From Dyadobacter sandarakinus (GTDB lineage: Bacteria; Bacteroidota; Bacteroidia; Cytophagales; Spirosomataceae), in contig NZ_CP056775.1 of NCBI RefSeq assembly GCF_016894445.1, positions 558,001 through 622,000 of the forward strand: a stretch of DNA of 64,000 nucleotides, written 5' to 3'. The notes beneath the pieces are model-generated. The model was not told the DNA's origin. It made no database searches and was given only the letters and a program-made list of their open reading frames with translations. Shown one piece after another: positions 43,149 through 51,989 of the stretch. The position numbers and the translations under genes are program-made. Positions within the stretch are counted from its first letter, which is position 1; every line of letters begins with the position of its first letter.

Positions 43149-43718
43149 TTAGTTGTCGGCTAGTGTGTAGGTAACTGTAACTGTTGTACTTCCAGAGCGA
43201 AGGTTTGCGTAGTTGGCGTCTGCCGAGGTAAATGCGTAAGTAAGCTGGTGACCGTTGTTGGGACCTGAAACCGTATAGGCGCTGCCGATACCGTTGATCA
43301 GCGTCTGATCCGCAGCAGTAAGGTTGAAGCCGGCAGTGGGTGTTCCTTTCGTACCCGCACCGGTTGCAGCTGCAGCGGCGATCAGGTGGATATCCACGCC
43401 ATTCACGAGTGCGCTTGATTTTACATCCACACGCTTGGTTGTGGTACCCGTCTGTATCGACGAGTAGTTGAGCCATAATGTGTTGTTGTTGGCCGGGGCG
43501 GAGATTTTGTCACCTGCTTCAAGCGGTGTAGGCTGTGTAAAAGAAGCAGTAATGTTTTTGGTTCCGGATGTTTCAAGATCCAGCAGGGCGACCGTAGGAA
43601 TTTCGACTGTAATCTGGTGGTTGTCCGTGTTTGTGTCCTGTGCAGATGACGAAAATGAAAAACCAAGCGAGAGTGCAAACAGCAAAACAGAGGTAGAAAC
43701 CTTAAATCCTTTTTTCAT
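43149..43718 (-). CDS. Secreted pilin-like subunit A (probable major subunit)
   Basis: 189 residues with a signal peptide (MKKGFKVSTSVLLFALSLGFSFSSSAQ). The mature protein starts DTNTDNHQITVEIPTVALLDLETSGTKNI (in pieces) and ends YANLRSGSTTVTVTYTLADN. It is homologous to the subunit at 38992: both carry a VALLDL/VALIDL strand near the N-terminus, N-x-x-x-W-L-x-Y/F in the middle and LRSG(S/T)TT-T-V at the end. Composition is Thr/Ala/Asn-rich, fitting a fibre subunit. As first gene behind a near-consensus promoter, with 109 bp before the next gene, it is probably the most expressed. No database family is claimed. Confidence 0.6.
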   Translation of the reverse strand: MKKGFKVSTSVLLFALSLGFSFSSSAQDTNTDNHQITVEIPTVALLDLETSGTKNITASFTQPTPLEAGDKISAPANNNTLWLNYSSIQTGTTTKRVDVKSSALVNGVDIHLIAAAAATGAGTKGTPTAGFNLTAADQTLINGIGSAYTVSGPNNGHQLTYAFTSADANYANLRSGSTTVTVTYTLADN

Positions 43719-43771
43719 AAAATGTTTGATTGTTGATTGATTGTGTACTATAAGCTGTACAAAAGCTTACA

Positions 43772-43802
43772 CAAATGTAGAATAAAGTTTACAAACTGCA
43801 AA
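43772..43802 (-). promoter_or_regulatory. Strong predicted promoter of the fibre-like operon
   Basis: On the minus strand TTTG (43802-43799) is followed after exactly 19 nt by TACATTTG (43779-43772), a full match to the Bacteroidota primary-sigma consensus TTTG-N19-TAnnTTTG. The leader would be about 45 nt. The rest of the 364-bp gap to 44082 is A/T-rich, with the divergent phosphatase promoter at 44036 and no gene. Confidence 0.7.
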
Positions 43803-44035
43803 GTTGTACTGAAATTATTTTTACAGTTTGTCGTAAAAACAACTATTTTTTGCCCTCATTCGCTCCAATCGTACAATTTGCTCTTGTATTTGGCTGCTAC
43901 GCACACTGCAGAAATTTTGAATTTTAAAGAACCGGGATTTTTACCCGTTTGCTGGCACGGAAAAACCGGCCGGGCGCAGCACCTTTCTTCATGATTGTTT
44001 AACAGGACTTTTCAAAAAACGTCAGCGGGTGCCAT

Positions 44036-44043
44036 TAGCTTTG
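44036..44043 (+). promoter_or_regulatory. Predicted -7 element of the phosphatase fusion gene
   Basis: TAGCTTTG fits TAnnTTTG, 39 bases before the ATG at 44083. No exact TTTG at -33. Confidence 0.45.
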
Positions 44044-44082
44044 CTGCCCCGCCCTGCGGGATGTCTTTTTTAATGTTGTCCG

Positions 44083-45912
44083 ATGAAAAAATTATTGCTC
44101 CTGTTACTTTGTGCCAGCCTGAGCGCCTCCGCACAATCGTCTTTACCCTATACCACCGCCCGCGCGCATTCGCATAATGATTACGAGCAGCCTGTTCCTT
44201 TTTACACGGCCTACTACCAGCATTTCGGGTCTGTGGAGGCGGATGTTTTTGCACAGGATGATTCCCTGTACGTTTCGCATGAGACTGCGGGCATTTCGGA
44301 TGCGCGTACGCTCTCCAGGCTGTACCTGGACCCGCTCGCCGGGCTGATCCGGAAAAACAAGGGTGCATTGTACACCGGCGACAAGCAGGAACTTCAGCTG
44401 CTCATTGACCTTAAAACATCCGCTGCGTCCACCATGCCCATCCTTGTGCGGGAGCTGCGGAGGTATGAGGACATACTCGCTCCCAAAGGTCCGGTCAGGA
44501 TCGTGCTCAGCGGCAATACGCCGTCACCTGCTGAATTTGACAACTTCCCCGCCTACATTTTTTACGATGGCCGGCCTGAGGTGGCTTACACGCCCGCTCA
44601 GCTCGCGCACGTGGGACTGATCAGCCAGGCTTTTAGCAAGTACACCAGGTGGAACGGAAAAGGCGTGCTGACTGCTCCGGATAAAGCTGCCATAACCGGG
44701 GTCATCACCCGGGTACATGCCCTGGGCAAGCCGGTACGGTTCTGGGCTACTCCTGATCATGTCAATGCATGGAAGATGCTCATGAACCTGGGCATCGACT
44801 ACATTAATACCGATCATGTGGAGGAGCTTGGTGCCTACCTGCGCGCACGGCCCCAGGCCGAATTTACTTTTTCGCAGCCCTATGCAACCTACAAACCTGC
44901 GTACCGCAATAATGACGTCCGCACGGAGGTGAAGCATGTAATCCTGCTCATCGGGGACGGGATGGGGCTGGCGCAGATTTATGCGGGACTGACGGCCAAC
45001 CGGGGCCAGCTGAACCTGGCCAAATTCCTGAACATCGGTTTTTCAAAAACCAATGCATCGGACAGCTACATTACGGACTCGGCCGCGGGTGGTACAGCCA
45101 TGGCCACAGGCAAAAAGACGCGCAACCGGGCCATAGGCGTGGACACCAACCTGGTAGCGGTACCCAACCTACCCGAAAAGCTGAAAAAACACGGTATCCG
45201 CTCGGCGGTGATTTCGGCCGGTAGCATTACCGATGCCACGCCGGCGGCATTTTACGCCCACCAGCCCTACCGCGAAATGGAAAAGGAAATTGCACATGAC
45301 TTCCTGAAATCGTCGGTTGATATCCTGATCGGCGGGGGAAAAAGCGTGTTTGAGAGCGAAAAGATGGCGGATTCACTTCGGGCCCGTAGTGTGAAGTTTT
45401 CGGGTCAATGGGATGACCTGGCAAAAATGAAGGCACCCTTTGTGCTGCTGGACGATGCCAAAACCGTATCCGTACAGAAAGGCCGGGGCGAGTTCCTGAT
45501 CCCTGCATTGCAGAAGGCTTATCAGGAGCTGCATACGGGCAGGCCGGGTTCATTTATCATGGCAGAGGGTGCACAGATCGACTACGGCGGTCACGCAAAT
45601 GTAGTGTCGTACGTGGTGTCAGAAATGACGGACTTTGACCAGGCGGTCGGGGAGGCGATGAGGCTGGCAGACAGCGACGGCAAAACCCTCGTGATCGTCA
45701 CCGCAGACCACGAAACCGGCGGGCTCACCCTCCTCGACGGTGACCTGCAAAAAGGGTATGTGGACGGACATTTCAGCACCAATGACCATACCGCGATTAT
45801 GGTACCCGTGTTTGCCTACGGCCCGCATTCGCTGGATTTCCGCGGTACGTATGAGAATACGGAGATCTATGAGAAGATTCTTGCGATCCTCACCCGGTAC
45901 AGCAAAAAGTAG
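44083..45912 (+). CDS. Fusion of PI-PLC/GDPD-like domain and alkaline phosphatase
   Basis: 609 residues with a signal peptide (cut near ASAQ). Residues ~25-265 are a PI-PLC/glycerophosphodiesterase-like TIM barrel: ARAHSHNDYEQPVPF, SVEADVFAQDDSLYVSHE, LQLLIDLKTSA, PVRFWATPDHVNAW, GIDYINTDHVEEL. Residues ~285-609 are an alkaline phosphatase (PF00245): KHVILLIGDGMGLAQI, the nucleophile Ser333 in ITDSAAGGTAMATG, EGAQIDYGGHAN and VTADHETGGLT, so metal and nucleophile residues are intact. The fusion could cut a phosphodiester and then remove the phosphate from the product in one periplasmic enzyme. That coupling is inference. It is divergent from the fibre-like operon. Confidence 0.85.
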   Translation: MKKLLLLLLCASLSASAQSSLPYTTARAHSHNDYEQPVPFYTAYYQHFGSVEADVFAQDDSLYVSHETAGISDARTLSRLYLDPLAGLIRKNKGALYTGDKQELQLLIDLKTSAASTMPILVRELRRYEDILAPKGPVRIVLSGNTPSPAEFDNFPAYIFYDGRPEVAYTPAQLAHVGLISQAFSKYTRWNGKGVLTAPDKAAITGVITRVHALGKPVRFWATPDHVNAWKMLMNLGIDYINTDHVEELGAYLRARPQAEFTFSQPYATYKPAYRNNDVRTEVKHVILLIGDGMGLAQIYAGLTANRGQLNLAKFLNIGFSKTNASDSYITDSAAGGTAMATGKKTRNRAIGVDTNLVAVPNLPEKLKKHGIRSAVISAGSITDATPAAFYAHQPYREMEKEIAHDFLKSSVDILIGGGKSVFESEKMADSLRARSVKFSGQWDDLAKMKAPFVLLDDAKTVSVQKGRGEFLIPALQKAYQELHTGRPGSFIMAEGAQIDYGGHANVVSYVVSEMTDFDQAVGEAMRLADSDGKTLVIVTADHETGGLTLLDGDLQKGYVDGHFSTNDHTAIMVPVFAYGPHSLDFRGTYENTEIYEKILAILTRYSKK

Positions 45913-46074
45913 GGACGGATTGGCTCTCTAAGCATACAGCGGCTGGTGATATGGCAGGCGCGCACATTTCCTTTTAGCAGCATTTGTGTTGCCAAAGGGT
46001 AGGAGATAGGATATTTTTTTCAGGGGAGTAAAAAAAATTTGTAACAGTACTACTGATCTAAGTTACATTTTAGC

Positions 46075-46082
46075 TACATTTG
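46075..46082 (+). promoter_or_regulatory. Predicted -7 element for the 34-residue membrane protein
   Basis: TACATTTG fits TAnnTTTG exactly and lies 38 bases before the ATG at 46120. TTTG at 46038 is too far upstream to pair well. Confidence 0.4.
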
Positions 46083-46119
46083 TATAGTAGTAATTCTATG
46101 AAGCAAAACCTTTCTCTTT

Positions 46120-46224
46120 ATGGATGCAACTTTACAAATTTTGATGCCCTCGTTCTTCCTGACATTTGTCGTCCTGGTCATTATCAACCTGGTTAGGCTT
46201 TTCAGGACCTCCGACGAGGATTAA
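46120..46224 (+). CDS. Single-pass membrane micro-protein (34 residues)
   Basis: A short frame encodes MDATLQILMPSFFLTFVV, then a continuous hydrophobic run LVIINLV, a basic RLFR turn and an acidic TSDED tail: one membrane helix with a cytosolic C-terminus by the positive-inside rule. It is bracketed by a TAnnTTTG element 38 bases upstream and a strong hairpin terminator 75 bases downstream, which supports a real gene. No homologue is recalled. An overlapping frame starting at 46099 (32 codons) is less likely. Confidence 0.5.
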   Translation: MDATLQILMPSFFLTFVVLVIINLVRLFRTSDED

Positions 46225-46298
46225 CCGGATCACACACACGAATTCCGATACGACGCGCACACATTATATAGATCTTTTAGTAGTAGTATTCCAGATGG

Positions 46299-46336
46299 TA
46301 CCCGGCAGTGGACATTGATCCGTGCCGGGTATTTGT
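46299..46336 (+). terminator. Terminator downstream of the micro-protein
   Basis: TACCCGGCA (46299-46307) pairs with TGCCGGGTA (46323-46331), followed by TTTGTTT. Confidence 0.65.
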
Positions 46337-46499
46337 TTACCTATCAATGAACAAAAATGCTGGTGCGGCAGGGTTTTTAGAGAGGTTGCATTGACAGTTG
46401 ACGTAATTGCCCCTCATTTTGTCGCAAGCGGCATCTGCACTCCTGGCAAAGTCTTAGGACCTTTGTCAGGAACATCATTCCACCAAAAACCTTAAAAAA

Positions 46500-46922
46500 A
46501 TGGAAAGTCCTGCACAGAAGATCACCGTCCAAACCGAAATTCAGGCACCTGTTGAGAAAGTATGGGAAATGTTTTCGGGCCCGGAACATATCACCCAATG
46601 GAATGCAGCTTCGGACGACTGGCACTCGCCCCATGCCGAGAACGACCTCCGGCCGGGTGGCAGCTTCAAAACGCTTATGGCTGCCAGAGACGGTAGTTAC
46701 AGCTTCGATTTTGCCGGGGAATATGTGGCCGTAGAGGAGCACCGCCTGATCGAGTACAACCTGGGCGACGGCCGCAACGTAAAACTGGAATTCACTTCCG
46801 GGGACGGATCTACAAAGCTGGTCGAAACGTTTGATCCGGAGCGTACGAATCCTATTGAAATGCAGCAAAACGGCTGGCAGTCAATCTTGGATAACTTTAA
46901 AAAATACGTGGAGTCACACTGA
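46500..46922 (+). CDS. SRPBCC (AHSA1-like) domain protein
   Basis: 140 residues with the START/Bet v 1-like fold: ITVQTEIQAPVEKVWEMFSGPEHITQWN at the N-terminus, RPGGSFKTLM, FAGEYVAVEEHRLIEYNLGDGR in the middle, and ETFDPERTNPIEMQQNGWQSILDNFKKYVE at the C-terminus, matching the AHSA1-type branch (PF08327). It has a hydrophobic cavity for an unknown small ligand. It is probably a single-gene unit: a strong terminator follows 38 bp after the stop. Confidence 0.88.
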   Translation: MESPAQKITVQTEIQAPVEKVWEMFSGPEHITQWNAASDDWHSPHAENDLRPGGSFKTLMAARDGSYSFDFAGEYVAVEEHRLIEYNLGDGRNVKLEFTSGDGSTKLVETFDPERTNPIEMQQNGWQSILDNFKKYVESH

Positions 46923-46960
46923 ACAACTACTTTGCCGCCTGTCCGGCCCCGAGTTACCAG

Positions 46961-46991
46961 ACGCCGCCCCCAGCCGGGGCGGCGTTTTTTT
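46961..46991 (+). terminator. Terminator of the SRPBCC gene
   Basis: ACGCCGCCCC pairs with GGGGCGGCGT, followed by seven T. Confidence 0.85.
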
Positions 46992-47381
46992 GTGCGGAAC
47001 AATTGTAAGTTTTACAATTCTAACTGCGCGTATCTTCTTTCTCTAATGCGTTCCGAAGAATATTACATAAAGACTTTGTTCTTTTTTTAACAAAATGTTA
47101 TGAGAAAGGGAGAAAATTCAAAATTGTTTAAAATAGAACATTACTTCGTGCTTGCTTGCGCCTTTGTAAAGATGAGTATTAGTGCGTCGTGGAAATTGTA
47201 ATCCCGGCAACTTGTACTGACGAAATCCTTATTCTCAATGTCCATCCAAAAACCTTTAAAAAACGATGAATAAATTGTATGATTCCGGCTAGCCTTTCCA
47301 GAGAAGCGCTTTTGATCAGCCCCCCGAGGGCTACATTGATTTTCCTAATCCTTTTAAATCCTAACTCATAACCTATAAGCT
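46992..47381 (+). other. Long leader region of the susC-like gene
   Basis: This 390-bp, A/T-rich gap holds no substantial gene. Two small dyads are visible: AATTGTAA-GTT-TTACAATT (47001-47019) and TAACAaaaTGTTA near 47090. An eight-codon frame, MNKLYDSG (47266-47292), follows an A-rich stretch, then a weak AGCCC/GGGCT hairpin near 47318-47332. No exact TTTG/TAnnTTTG promoter is present, so another sigma factor or an activator may be used. Confidence 0.35.
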
Positions 47382-50357
47382 ATGCATTACAAGCTACAAG
47401 TCACGTTACGACTTTTCCTGCTCGTAGCCCTGCTTCCTACATTGTTTCCCGCGTTTGCAGGGGAAACTGCCCGGCGCGAACTGACCATCAAAGGTACCGT
47501 CGTATCTACCGAGAAAGAACCGCTGCCAGGGGTCAGCATCGTTGAAAAAGGTACCAACAAGGGTACCACTACCGATGTGAACGGAGAATTTACCATCAAC
47601 CTGAGTACACCGGGCAGCACCCTTATTTTCAGCTTCATCGGGTACGCTACCAGAGAGGTGGTAGTGGATGCCGCCGGTACCCTCGACATCGTACTTGAGT
47701 CCGATGCCCGCGGGCTGGACGAGGTGGTAGTAGTGGGTTATTCGGCTAAAAAAGCCCGCTATCTTTCCAGTTCGGTGTCAACCATCAATAACGAAAAACT
47801 GCGTGATGTGACTTCCAATGAGCTGCCCAACCTGCTGCAGGGAAAAGCGCCGGGTGTGGTTGTATCCACCAACTCAGGAGACCCGACCAGTCCTGCCCGC
47901 GTGGTAATCCGCGGATCGGGTACGATTTCGGCAAGCAGCTCACCCCTGTATGTGGTGGACGGAAACATTGACGGTACCTACAATCCTGTGGACGTGGAGA
48001 ATGTGACGGTGCTGAAAGACGTAGCAGCCACAGGCCTGTACGGCTCCCGGGCTGCCAACGGGGTGATCATTGTCAATACCAAAATGGGCAAGGCCGGGAA
48101 GACCGAGATCAATTTCAACAACACGCTGGGCTGGGCGCAGGCTACAACAGGCAACTTCCGCTTGATGAATGCGCAGGAACTCTACGACTTCCAGAGCACC
48201 TTCAATCCGCGTGATCCTTCTGTTTTGAAAAATAATACGAACTGGTGGAACGAGGCTTTCAGGACTGCATTTGTCAATAACCACAATGTCTCCATCTCCG
48301 GCGGTTCGGACAAGACGACTTTCTATGTGTCGGGCAACTATTATAAGGAGCAGGGAACCGTGATTCAAAATGACAAAACAGGTTATAATTTCCGGACAAA
48401 CCTGCGTTCGCAGCTCACCAACAGGCTCACGGCCGCGGTACTTTTTAATGCCCAGTATACCCGCGACAACTACCAGAACAGCAATACGCTTTACGATGCA
48501 TATACCAACCTGCCCTTTGACCCTGCCTACGAAAATGGTGTGCCTACCGATGGCCGTTCCTATCCGAACTGGCTGGGCCGCGACCGGGAGAACTTCCTGC
48601 AGTCCATTCAATATAATTATGCAAATGCCCGGAGCCTCAGAACGAGCCTGGACGTAAACCTGGACTATGATCTGACAGACAAGATCACGTTGTCCAGCTA
48701 TAACCGCGCCAATTTCGGGAATGCGTCGGGTGCTACCTACTACGACCGCCGGACCAAGCAAGGCGGTGCCAATGGGGGAGAGCTTTATAATAATAATAAC
48801 AACAACTACCGACTGCTGACATCCAACCGGATCCGTTACTCGGAAGATTTCGGAAAACACAGTCTGACCCTGCTGGGCGTAGCCGAGGCTGAGACCTCCT
48901 TTGCGGAGTACAACACGACTTCGGGCAAAGGGTTGCCTGCCGGCCAGGATGTACTTTCTGTTGCGACGGATATCCTGGTATCTCCCACGGGCTACAATGA
49001 GCAGGTGGCATTCCGGAAGTTTCTTGGCCAGGCCGATTACAATTATGACAACCGCTACTTCCTGGTAGGTTCGCTGGTCAATGAGTTTTCTTCCTTGTTT
49101 GGGAAAAACAATTCGACGGCCAACTTCTTCCAGCTGGGTGCCTCGTGGGTGCTGACGAACGAAAATTTTCTTAAAAACAACAAGGTGCTATCCTTTGCCA
49201 AGCTGCGCATGAGCCATGGTACGGTGGGTAATGCAGCAATCCCGAACTTTGCTTCCCTGGGATTGTACACCATTTCACAATCAGCCAGCTATGCCGGCGT
49301 GCCCGGTGCCCAGCCATTTCAAAAAGGCAATCCCAACCTGACCTGGGAGAAGATCCGCGCATCCAACCTTGGGGTGGACATCAGTCTGTGGAGCCGGATA
49401 GACCTGGCGGTGGATATTTACAATAAAAAATCGGAGGATCTGCTTTACCAGAAGCCCCTGACCGCAACAACCGGGTACAGCTATGTATGGGTAAATGCAG
49501 GTTCGGTACGCAACCGGGGAATCGAGTTCAGCCTCACGTCCACCAACCTGACAGGCAAGCAGCTTACCTGGGAAACCAACTTCAATATGGCGCTCAACCG
49601 CAACAAGATCCTTGAACTAAGCGGCGGGGCGGCTACTTTCCGTCCGGGCAACCGTTTGCCGCTGGCAGCAGGGCACGATATGGGCGAGTTTAACCTGCCG
49701 GTATGGGCGGGTGTGAATCCCGAAAATGGCGACCCGCAATGGGAAAAGCTGGTGACGGATGCCAATGGAAATGTAACCAGAGAGCTTACCAGTTCGTACA
49801 GCTCCGTACAGACGGCACAATCCCGGCAGTTTACCGGAAAATCCACCAATCCCAAATTTACGGGCGGATTGACGAACACATTGACCTACAAAGGATTCAC
49901 GTTCTCGGCGTTCCTCAATTTTGTATATGGCAACTGGGTTTACAATGAAAGCCGCGCCTATTTCGACAACGACGGCTTGTATGAAAGCTATAATCAGATG
50001 ATACTGGCCGACGGCTGGTCGCGCTGGCAGAAGCCGGGCGACGTTGCCACTCACCCGAAACCGATCGTAGGTGGTAACAAGGATTCCAACCAGTCATCGA
50101 CCCGGTACCTAGAAGACGGAAGCTTCATCCGCCTCCGCAATGTGCGCCTGGGCTACAACATCCCGGTGAATGTAATGCGTCGTATTGGTTTCTCGCGCGC
50201 CAACATTTTTGTGAGTGCCGATAACCTGTGGACCGGAACGAAGTTCAGCGGACCCGATCCTGAGGCTTCTTTTTCCTTTGAGGATACGCCGGGCAATTCC
50301 AGCATCAAATATCCGATCAGCCGCAAGGTGCTCATCGGAGTCAACTTCACATTGTAA
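47382..50357 (+). CDS. SusC/RagA-type TonB-linked outer-membrane transporter
   Basis: 991 residues. After the signal peptide (cut near AFAG) come a CarboxypepD-like module (~32-105: LTIKGTVVSTEKEPLPGVSIVEKG...GEFTINL), the SusC-type linker GLDEVVVVGYSAKKARYLSSSVSTI, a plug (LPNLLQGKAPGVVVST, ARVVIRGSGTISASSSPLYVVDG, NVTVLKDVAATGLYGSRAANGVIIV) and a large barrel ending VLIGVNFTL. This is the SusC/RagA signature. It forms the outer-membrane pore closed by its SusD partner, encoded 15 bp downstream. No glycoside hydrolase is adjacent, so the substrate is unknown. The nearest hydrolytic genes are phosphatases. Confidence 0.93.
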   Translation: MHYKLQVTLRLFLLVALLPTLFPAFAGETARRELTIKGTVVSTEKEPLPGVSIVEKGTNKGTTTDVNGEFTINLSTPGSTLIFSFIGYATREVVVDAAGTLDIVLESDARGLDEVVVVGYSAKKARYLSSSVSTINNEKLRDVTSNELPNLLQGKAPGVVVSTNSGDPTSPARVVIRGSGTISASSSPLYVVDGNIDGTYNPVDVENVTVLKDVAATGLYGSRAANGVIIVNTKMGKAGKTEINFNNTLGWAQATTGNFRLMNAQELYDFQSTFNPRDPSVLKNNTNWWNEAFRTAFVNNHNVSISGGSDKTTFYVSGNYYKEQGTVIQNDKTGYNFRTNLRSQLTNRLTAAVLFNAQYTRDNYQNSNTLYDAYTNLPFDPAYENGVPTDGRSYPNWLGRDRENFLQSIQYNYANARSLRTSLDVNLDYDLTDKITLSSYNRANFGNASGATYYDRRTKQGGANGGELYNNNNNNYRLLTSNRIRYSEDFGKHSLTLLGVAEAETSFAEYNTTSGKGLPAGQDVLSVATDILVSPTGYNEQVAFRKFLGQADYNYDNRYFLVGSLVNEFSSLFGKNNSTANFFQLGASWVLTNENFLKNNKVLSFAKLRMSHGTVGNAAIPNFASLGLYTISQSASYAGVPGAQPFQKGNPNLTWEKIRASNLGVDISLWSRIDLAVDIYNKKSEDLLYQKPLTATTGYSYVWVNAGSVRNRGIEFSLTSTNLTGKQLTWETNFNMALNRNKILELSGGAATFRPGNRLPLAAGHDMGEFNLPVWAGVNPENGDPQWEKLVTDANGNVTRELTSSYSSVQTAQSRQFTGKSTNPKFTGGLTNTLTYKGFTFSAFLNFVYGNWVYNESRAYFDNDGLYESYNQMILADGWSRWQKPGDVATHPKPIVGGNKDSNQSSTRYLEDGSFIRLRNVRLGYNIPVNVMRRIGFSRANIFVSADNLWTGTKFSGPDPEASFSFEDTPGNSSIKYPISRKVLIGVNFTL

Positions 50358-50372
50358 TCATTTCAGGCAGAT

Positions 50373-51872
50373 ATGAAATTTATCAAATCAAAACTGGTAC
50401 TGGCACTCGGACTGATGTCGATGCTGTCCTGCGAACAATACTTTGATCCGACAACCAACATCGATGAAACCACTGCGCTGACCAACCCGTCAGACGTGCA
50501 GACGGTGACCATCGGCACCTATGCGTTTTTAAACAAATCGGCATACGTGTACAGCGGCCACATTATGATGGAGTATCCCAGTGACGAGATTGCCCAGGGA
50601 CAGATTTCCGGCAATGATTTTACGCGCGTTTACCGGTATACCCACATTAATACTTCCACCCATGCCACCAATTACTGGAGCCAGTGCTACAAGATCATCG
50701 CGGCGGCCAACAAGGTGATCGGGTTTGTTCCCAGCGATGCGTCGGCCGAGCTGGCTCAGCTTAAAGGGGAAAACCTCTACCTGCGGGCCATGGCGCATTT
50801 CAATATGGTGCGGATGTTTGGCAGGCCTTACCCGCAGAACAACGGCAATAACCTGGGCGTACCGATTCTGCGCGACGGACTGAGCGATGATGAGGTGACC
50901 AAGCTTCCAAGAGCTTCGGTGAAGGAAGTGTATGATTTTGTGATCACTGACCTGCTCACGGCCGCAGACCTGATGACGGTAAAAAAGAGCAACATATATG
51001 CTTCGAAGGAAGTGGCCTATGCCTTGCTTTCAAAAGTGTACCTGTTTATGGGCGACAATGCGAATGCCCTGAAGTATGCCAACCTGGTAATTGACAGCGG
51101 CAGGTATAGCTTGCTTTCGTCGGCCAACTATCCGAGCTATTTCAAAGGTGTGCCTGAAAATAATACCGAAACGATTTTTGCAGTGCGCCACACCAGCGTG
51201 CAGATTGCCGAAATCGGTACCATGTACATCAGTTCCGACCGGTCGGGTACGCCGCTGGCGCAGGGAGTGAGCGGCTGGGCAGAGCTGTATGCTTCTCAAA
51301 AGTATATCGACTTCCTGGGCAAGCATCCGGAGGATCTGCGGAAATCGTTCATTACCCCTTACGTCCTGAACGGAGAGCTGCAAACCAACAAAAAGCTCAC
51401 GCCGGCGACGCCGATGTATTACATCAACAAGTACACGCTGCAGGATAATGTGATCAATGCTTCATCGCCCGTTTACCTGCGCCTGGCAGATATTTACCTG
51501 ATCAGGGCAGAGGCAAATGCAAAGCTGGGCAAGACTACGGATGCGCTGGCCGACGTGAACCTGATCCGTACCCGTGCCGGACTATCCGGAACTGCATTGT
51601 GGACGACCGCGAACGTGGCAGCAGCGGGCAAAACGATCCTGGATGTGGTGCTGGAAGAACGTTTTCTTGAACTTGCATTCGAGGGACACCGCATTTATGA
51701 CCTGTTCCGTAATAACCTGCCGATGGTCAGGAATTATCCGGGCACGCATTCACAAAACAATACACCAACTACCGACACCCGCCAAACGGTACTCCCAACC
51801 GACGCACGGGCAGTATTCTTTATTCCACAAAACGAGGTGGATCAGAATAAGAACCTGGTGCAGAATCCGTAA
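50373..51872 (+). CDS. SusD/RagB-type surface lipoprotein
   Basis: 499 residues. Lipobox SMLSC places the lipidated Cys at residue 20. The SusD fold is shown by the TPR-like helices (NKVIGFVPSDASAELAQLKGENLYLRAMAHFNMVRMFGRPYPQ), RASVKEVYDFVITDLLTAADLM, VAYALLSKVYLFMGD and the C-terminal VYLRLADIYLIRAEANAKLGK, LEERFLELAFEGHRIYDLFR. It captures ligand on the surface and lids the SusC barrel. It is co-transcribed with the SusC gene. The last 45 codons are repeated 479 bp downstream in a truncated copy (see 52214). Confidence 0.93.
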   Translation: MKFIKSKLVLALGLMSMLSCEQYFDPTTNIDETTALTNPSDVQTVTIGTYAFLNKSAYVYSGHIMMEYPSDEIAQGQISGNDFTRVYRYTHINTSTHATNYWSQCYKIIAAANKVIGFVPSDASAELAQLKGENLYLRAMAHFNMVRMFGRPYPQNNGNNLGVPILRDGLSDDEVTKLPRASVKEVYDFVITDLLTAADLMTVKKSNIYASKEVAYALLSKVYLFMGDNANALKYANLVIDSGRYSLLSSANYPSYFKGVPENNTETIFAVRHTSVQIAEIGTMYISSDRSGTPLAQGVSGWAELYASQKYIDFLGKHPEDLRKSFITPYVLNGELQTNKKLTPATPMYYINKYTLQDNVINASSPVYLRLADIYLIRAEANAKLGKTTDALADVNLIRTRAGLSGTALWTTANVAAAGKTILDVVLEERFLELAFEGHRIYDLFRNNLPMVRNYPGTHSQNNTPTTDTRQTVLPTDARAVFFIPQNEVDQNKNLVQNP

Positions 51873-51989
51873 GGGAAGAGCTTGATTCGGATTAAAGCGT
51901 CCATCTCGCTTTGAGCAAGGTTTGGAGCGATTACTTGGTTTGTGAACGTTGCGGTTTGAGCAGGAACGTTATTTCGGTGGCCGCGTCTG

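Noticed and set aside
46099..46197. Alternative 32-codon frame overlapping the 34-residue micro-protein
   Set aside because: Its product lacks a membrane helix or any plausible fold; the overlapping frame has coherent topology.
47266..47292. Eight-codon leader peptide MNKLYDSG before the susC gene
   Set aside because: No codon bias or coupled hairpins typical of attenuators; listed only within the intergenic entry.
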